A stretch of DNA of 64,000 bases from Otis tarda (taxonomy: Eukaryota; Chordata; Aves; Otidiformes; Otididae). The notes below the pieces were generated by a model, which was given only the letters and a program-made list of their open reading frames with translations, was not told the origin of the DNA and made no database searches. The stretch is from contig CM048553.1 in NCBI GenBank assembly GCA_026413225.1, forward strand, positions 41,828,001 to 41,892,000, written 5' to 3'. A program made the translations under genes and the position numbers. Shown here one piece after another: positions 58,436 through 64,000 of the stretch. How positions within the stretch are numbered: the first letter of the stretch is position 1; each line of letters opens with the position of its first letter.

Positions 58436-61400
58436 GTGAGTACCAGTCCTGGAGGCTCAGGAGAGAGCTAGGAAGCAGGTTTGCTGAAGAAAGACAGAGT
58501 TAGCACTAAAAAATAGCATTCACTGGCTGTAGAAATGGCAGGAGGTATGTGAGGTGCACCATCTATGTCAGTGCTTGCTTGCTTCTCTACTAAAAAGGAG
58601 ATAATGGAAAATAAGGCCTCTGCTCTTAAACTAATGAAAACTCTCAGTCATAGTTAATTATATCATGCATGTCACCTTTCACAGTGTTTAACATTTCCTG
58701 GCGTTGAGTGAGTGATGGAAATTAAAATCTCAGAGCTAGTTTTACTAGGATTTATTTAGGAGGCTGATATACAGGGATAGCTGGAACGAGAAATTTCCCA
58801 GTAGTAACACTCAGAGTGGGGAAGATTCAGACTGACAATCGTTTTCATCAAGCACGAGGGCAGACTGAACTGAATTACAGACTGATAGAATGTTTTAAGA
58901 ATTTGCTAATTGTTTCTACAGTCAGTCTATATAATAGACTATCAGCTAATGCTCCGGAGTCAGCTGGGCTCCTAGCTGGCAAGAGCAGGCAGCCATGGTG
59001 TGTGGCACTGGGCGCTGGCATGTGTCACGCTGGCTAATTGAGGGTGTCACCCAAGCACTCCGCCAGATCTTTGTTTTCCTGAGTGCTTTTTACTAAAGGT
59101 GTGTTTGAGTAGTAGGGAAGAGTGGAGTTTTATTGTATTGGGTAGCAGCAGAAGTGTGAAATTGTACTACGTGAAGAAGTATGATTAAGTGGTGATACTG
59201 GCCACTCTTTTTTTATAGTAACTCAGCAAAGGAAGCGGAACACACTTGCATGCAGATTACTCAAAATAGGAAATTTTGCATTTAAATTCACTGGATGAGG
59301 AGGGAGATGGTTATTCAAAATCTACATACCATCTAGAGAAACCTAGAAAATGGTCTAAAGGCTCAGTAATTTATCTGCTTAGCACAGAGTTAACCACCAA
59401 CCCAACAGCTGTAGGATCAGCAGGCTTTCTGCTGTTAGGGGGGACACCGTTTCCACCATTACTATTTCTGAAACTTTCCACTGCCACTAGTATCAGTGCA
59501 CGTAGTTACTAATCATTTTGTTTCACATCAACTTTTTGAAATTACAAGAAGAAAAAGTTAATAATAAGAAAAAATAATGATAGTCATGAAGAGGAAAGGA
59601 GAAACTGAGATGTAACTCTACAATGGATAGAAAGAATTACAGTGCTTTGTCTGCTACAGTTCATACAATCAAATTCTTAGTATAAGTAGGCAAGGTCCTG
59701 CTCTCTTTATGTTTCCAAAACACTGAGAGTCTTTTTCAAAGTCCTTAGCTCAAGGGAATGGAAGATATCCCTCCTCTTTGTTCCCTCCTCTCACCCTTAC
59801 CTTAAGGTACACCATTATCTTGCAGTAATGAAACCTGAAAACAATGGTAAAGAGTTAACATCAAGGACTTAAGCAAAACCACTGACAAAATACCCCAGGA
59901 TCCTGCTCTAAAGAGGTTTCTATAGAACATCTGAGTTAAGCATGGCAATTACAAAGAAGCTCAAGTGGTCTTCGCTTGAAATTGCAAATGTACTACATTG
60001 CATTATCACAAGAATTCGCATGCAAGAACAGTTTGCAGATGGTTTGCTTTGGCATACTTTATGTAAACGCTCTAGGGAACAGATGGCATCATGGGTTCTT
60101 GTGGCAAATGTGAATTTATAGTGCTCACAACATGCTAAAGTCTTTTGCCTGTAGCTGCAAAGCAACAAAAATGAAGTGGAAACTGAGCCCTGTAAATCAG
60201 TTTGCCAGTGCCTTTGCCATTGTAGCAATGGATAACATTTAGTTGTCTTTATTGTGAAATTTGGCTTCTTTTATTTGCCATCTACTTGCAATTGGTGCAT
60301 GCAGCATGGTGTGTGTTTATTTCAGTACACATATGCAGCTTTTAAATTAATAGACTGACATTGTGCAAAGACTGGGAAGTTGAGAACTCAACCATCATTT
60401 AATCCAAATCTTTTGAATTTTTGATCCAGAATTGAATTCAGGTAATTTCAATTTTCCGTGCATACATAGACTGCTCTGGGTAAACGGATTTATTTTAAAT
60501 AAATATTGACAAGTAGTGTTAGAAGGGGTAAAATAACAACACAAGTTAGAAGTGTGAATTACTGACCCCTCACTCATTTGGTACATATGTATGTGGTGGG
60601 ATGAGCATCAGGGAACATTACTATGAAAAGTGAAAGTTCCTTCTCATTTGGACACAAGTTGGAATTTGAACATCTTCTATAAAGAGGAGGTGTTATTTAA
60701 GAAGCCAGACCTGTGGGAGAGAAAGAAAAAAGCATTAACAAGCAAGGGATTCGTTGAATTCCTTTGGAACTATTATATTGAGCTTAGAATATAATTATTA
60801 TTGTGGTATATTCCCTATTTATTTAGATGCTTGTAAAAATTGATTTTATGTAAACACAGCTTGTTCTAAACCAGTCAGGTCTTTGCAGTGAACATAAGTT
60901 GTTTAAAATTTATTGACCTGTCGTTCACATGTGTTACTTTACTAGCACTTAATGGTCTGTTTAGATAGTCTTGGTGTGTATGAACTCCCAGTGCGCTACT
61001 CCAAGCACCACACGTTGACAGGTAGCTGCCATGTAGATAAAATAAGGGGCCCTACTCCAAAGGATACAGGGACACACAATCATTAGTTATTTTCTAATCT
61101 AAAGCAGGGATTTCCTCGGCAGCCAGAGGAAAAGAAGCGTTCTGCTTTTGCATTATCTTTGTGGCTGAGTTCCGCCCTAAGTCCTGAACCAATACGCAGC
61201 GAGGCCAAAAGCAAACAAGCAGCAAACTCAGCCCTGCACCAAATGTAATTGATTTAAGGAGCCTGAGCTTTGAGGGTTTCTTTTTGAATGCGCGGTGTAG
61301 ACAGTGGTCGAGATTAGAAACTTGTTTGGTCCTTCAAACTCTTGTGAAAGATTAAAGACTGATAATGGAAAGGTAAATTACTTTTGTACTAGATAGAGAT

Positions 61401-62113
61401 CACCTTAAAAAACCGTTTGTGGTTAAACTTGTCCTGGGCTTTTTTAATCCTTTGTATTAAAAAAAAAAAAGCTGTCCAAAAAGAACTAAACTAACAAAAA
61501 AGCATGACTTCTTACAGTGCTTTTTCTCTGCTGGCTCAAATGTGATTTCTGTAGGACTCCCGTTGTATTTTGTGAGTTGAGATGACTTTTTTTTTATTGT
61601 TTTGGTCTCATGAAAAAATGCTACCAATTATATGTTATAGATCAATATAGCTCAAGTTACTAACCCAACTTTGCTATTCTGCATTTATGAGACTGAGTAT
61701 TTCCAGAGCCCACCAGTTTTTCTGGTTGCTTCTTGTGATTGTGGATCAGCAGCGTAGTTGTCTTAATTCGACACAGGTGGGGGTTGCATCCCTAAAATCC
61801 ACTGCTAGAGTGTCCTGCCCAACTTGGTGGTTAGCAATGTGTCTGTGATTTATGACTACTTGGCACCTAAAAAGGTATTTATCTTAGCTTTAAATGCCTG
61901 ATTTGAAAACGCTGGCCTAAATTCATACAAATACTACACCATACCATCTGAAAACCTACTCTGAGAATGCTTGTGGCCCTGGGAATTCAGCAGCAAATTT
62001 TTCATAGGAAAACTCTTTTATGTCAGCATTTAAGTATTTCATAGGGTCCTTAAGTAAAGAATATATTATGTTACTGTTTTCTTTCATATATGCAGTTGTT
62101 TTTCTGCATTCAT
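58436..62113. other. Non-coding stretch, no gene seen
   Basis: Open frames are short and overlap. The interval 59,200-59,520 is smooth unique sequence, and 61,120-61,330 keeps several CpGs in repeat-free sequence (candidate constrained block, see findings). Homopolymers occur at 61,459-61,470 and 61,588-61,597. I see no gene or repeat family. Confidence 0.55.
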
Positions 62114-62195
62114 GTCAGGCCAAATTCTGCTATATTTGACTATCAGTAATTCAGAGTAACTATTATTTCCAGTGGATTTACATCTGTGTAACTTG
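62114..62195. repeat. Old sauropsid LINE-type tail (CR1/L3-like)
   Basis: In order it shows GGCCAAATTCTGCT, ATTCAGAGTAACT, CCAGTGGATTTAC and ATCTGTGTAACT. This is the order of a common sauropsid repeat tail (GGCCAAATTCTGC, ATTCAGAGTAACT, TTCAGTGGATTTAC, CCTGTGTAACT). It is the best preserved example in the window. The family name is from memory; the recognition of the motif itself is firmer than the class. Confidence 0.65.
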
Positions 62196-64000
62196 ACATG
62201 ACAACTACGGTATGGATAAGAAAAATCAGTATCAGGTTTCGTTTGCTGTGGCAGTAAAGATGTTTATCCATCCACTTTTCAAGCTACACTGACTTCCCTA
62301 TAGACTGAGCAATCCCAGTATCCCTAACTCTTAAAAACAACAACAGCAAAAAACCCACATCTCTTAAATCCTTTACTCCTGTGGAATGCACTTGGCTTTG
62401 GAAGCATATGAATTCAAAACATAAACAGCTGTGGAAAACGCTTTTAAAAAATGAAGACATTTTGCCCATGTAATCCTGTCTGTGCTATTTTTCACTAATA
62501 CAGGATTGCAAATTTTCGTACTAGCCATCCATTAAAATTGACAATTAGTACTTTAAACAAGCAGGCCATCCTCTACCTGACCTATTTGAACATATTTTAT
62601 CAGCATTGTAAATGTCACATAGACCTGACATGTATTTGGAGATCAGAACCAAGTTCACAAAAATGGTTTAAAAAGCTTGTTTGAGAAAAGCTCTGCTCAG
62701 TCTTATTCCTCTGCAAAATATGACAATTTTGTGCTTAAGAATCATATTTCTTTTGTACTTTTTGCCCTAGAAGTAGCAGGATTAGCTCAGGAGTGTGCTT
62801 AAGCCTAGATCGTCAACCTCCAGAGCCGTCTTACTTTGAATGATTGTATTTAGTGATAAAGTGTTTGCCATTGGTTCTGCTCGCTAACAGGTGGTCTCAT
62901 TTTCACGTACTGAACATGAGCAAATCCTGTTGAAGATGAGGAAGGTACAATAGTACAGTGCCTCTGACAGGCTTAGGCTTAGAGATTTTACTCTTAAAGG
63001 TCTCCTTTACTGAAAGCTACATGGTTGTGCCTCGTTATGCCAACTTTTTCCTCTCTAAATATCAGGTATGCGCTAAAGTTGACTTTCTAGCGGTTCCTCC
63101 TTTGGGGTGAGACCGTTGAAAGGATTTTTTTTTTTTTCCCTTGGCTGTAGTGCTCAGTGCTATGCCAGTCCTTCGTGCTGTGGTGTACCCCACGTTGTCC
63201 CTGGGAGATAAAGGGTAAGCGCGAGGACTGGCTGGCCTTGGCTCCTTGGCTCTCTCTGCCGGTGCTGGGAGGTAGCCTTCAGGCCGCCTGCTGAGGCATC
63301 TTGGCTAGGTTACTGACATCCTCATCCGGGAAGAAGTGCTGCCTCCATCTTGACAGAGGACATTCAGGGGAGCGTAAAGAGTGCATACTAGACATATTAA
63401 AAAGGTTGCTTTTCTGGCTAAAGTTCTTCTTAGAGCTAGATAGGGGCAAGGTTAATGATGACTATGATGACTAGCTAATGATTAGACAGAATTGGGACCA
63501 AGATAATGGGAGAAGATGGGGCAGGACCCTCCCTGAAGGGAATTTGTTATTGGTGTGATAAGCTTGGGTGTCTGGGTTGTCTCAACACCAAACTTTACTG
63601 TTAGGGGAAATCTAGCAATTTTTACTAACTACAGTGACACTTTTTCTTCTCCCTGATGAGAAACCGGCAAAAACTTTGCTGTACTCATTATATTACTGCA
63701 CTGGTGAAGTGTAAGTGGCCAGTAAATTCAGCTGCCAGAGACATCCTGTGCTTGCAGTTAAACTCCAAATAGGTGACCAGAATTCCCATGTGATAAACTG
63801 TCCTCTTTGTGTGCTCAAAGGATATTTTAATAATTTTTGACTCTTTAAAAAGATCATCAAAAGAGGTATTGCATTACTGCTGCTTAAACTGAGCCCGTTT
63901 GGGAGATATATGCAGGAAAGAAAAACAGAAAGATTTCTTTCCCTCCTTTCATCAGATATCTCTCTGTATCATGACTCAAGAAGAAGATGATGTCACTGAA
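62196..64000. other. Non-coding stretch to the end, no gene seen
   Basis: Open frames are under 65 codons. A T13 run lies at 63125-63137, and 63,170-63,310 is GC-richer. Nothing suggests that a gene starts or ends here, and the last bases do not fall in a recognisable exon. Confidence 0.55.

Larger units (their letters stand above)
1..64000. other. Vertebrate non-coding DNA (intron or intergenic), probably bird
   Basis: All six frames are closed by frequent stops. Open frames above about 100 codons are few, fall in GC-richer patches, and mostly begin at GTG or TTG rather than ATG. Homopolymer tracts, AT and GA microsatellites and decayed SINE/LINE fragments are typical of a vertebrate nuclear genome. 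Recognisable interspersed repeats cover very little of the window, and none looks young, which suits a bird better than a mammal, turtle or crocodile. The host gene, if this is an intron, is not identifiable. The bird call is inference. Confidence 0.75.

Noticed and set aside
1-64000. tRNA genes, CRISPR arrays, proviral LTR pairs, young CR1 copies, a complete undescribed gene system
   Set aside because: I looked for GGTTCGA-type B boxes, regularly spaced repeats, paired long repeats and the usual CR1 3' end with ATTCTATG units, and found none by eye. Nothing supports a multi-gene system in this window.

Overview
The window reads as non-coding nuclear DNA of a vertebrate. No open frame looks like a complete gene. 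The longest stop-free stretches are about 200 codons, lie in GC-richer patches, and mostly lack an ATG. There are no operons, ribosome binding sites, rRNA or recognisable tRNA genes, CRISPR arrays or intact mobile elements. Recognisable interspersed repeats are few and heavily decayed: MIR-like SINE remnants and fragments resembling old sauropsid CR1/L3-type LINE tails. I found no Alu, B1, L1 or young CR1 copy. This low repeat load, with sauropsid-type repeats, fits a bird (less likely another sauropsid). That is inference; the species and the host gene, if any, cannot be named from the sequence alone. The window is either the inside of a long intron or an intergenic desert.

Layout. 1-9.8 kb: unique sequence with pyrimidine tracts, a well-preserved MIR remnant (8.75-8.90 kb) and pseudo-exon-like segments (1.79 and 7.69 kb). 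9.8-18.6 kb: an (AT)11 microsatellite, a GC-rich patch near 10.7 kb, an AT-rich stretch at 12.5-13.4 kb, and a CR1-like remnant at 15.2 kb. 18.6-19.0 kb: an AT-rich, homeobox-site-rich block that looks like a conserved non-coding element. 19-32 kb: mostly featureless sequence with small repeats. 32.0-33.8 kb: a candidate exon with good splice sites, then a long block with retained CpGs that resembles a developmental enhancer cluster, split by a 44-nt purine run. 34.68-34.92 kb: a 73% GC islet holding two canonical G-quadruplex motifs. 35-48 kb: simple repeats and otherwise nothing recognised. 48.3-54.4 kb: an unusual concentration of coding-like open frames on the minus strand, interrupted and not assignable to a family. 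57.5-58.4 kb: ancient repeat fragments next to a block with a strong candidate 61-nt exon. 58.4-64 kb: mostly unremarkable, with one clear old LINE-type tail at 62.1 kb.

No set of genes can be said to work together here. The most promising items are the candidate exon at 58,092-58,152, the conserved-looking blocks at 18.6 and 32.9-33.8 kb, the G-quadruplex islet at 34.7 kb, and the antisense coding-like cluster at 52.4-54.4 kb. All need comparative or transcript data. Intronic DNA is full of pseudo-exons, so splice-site matches alone are weak evidence.
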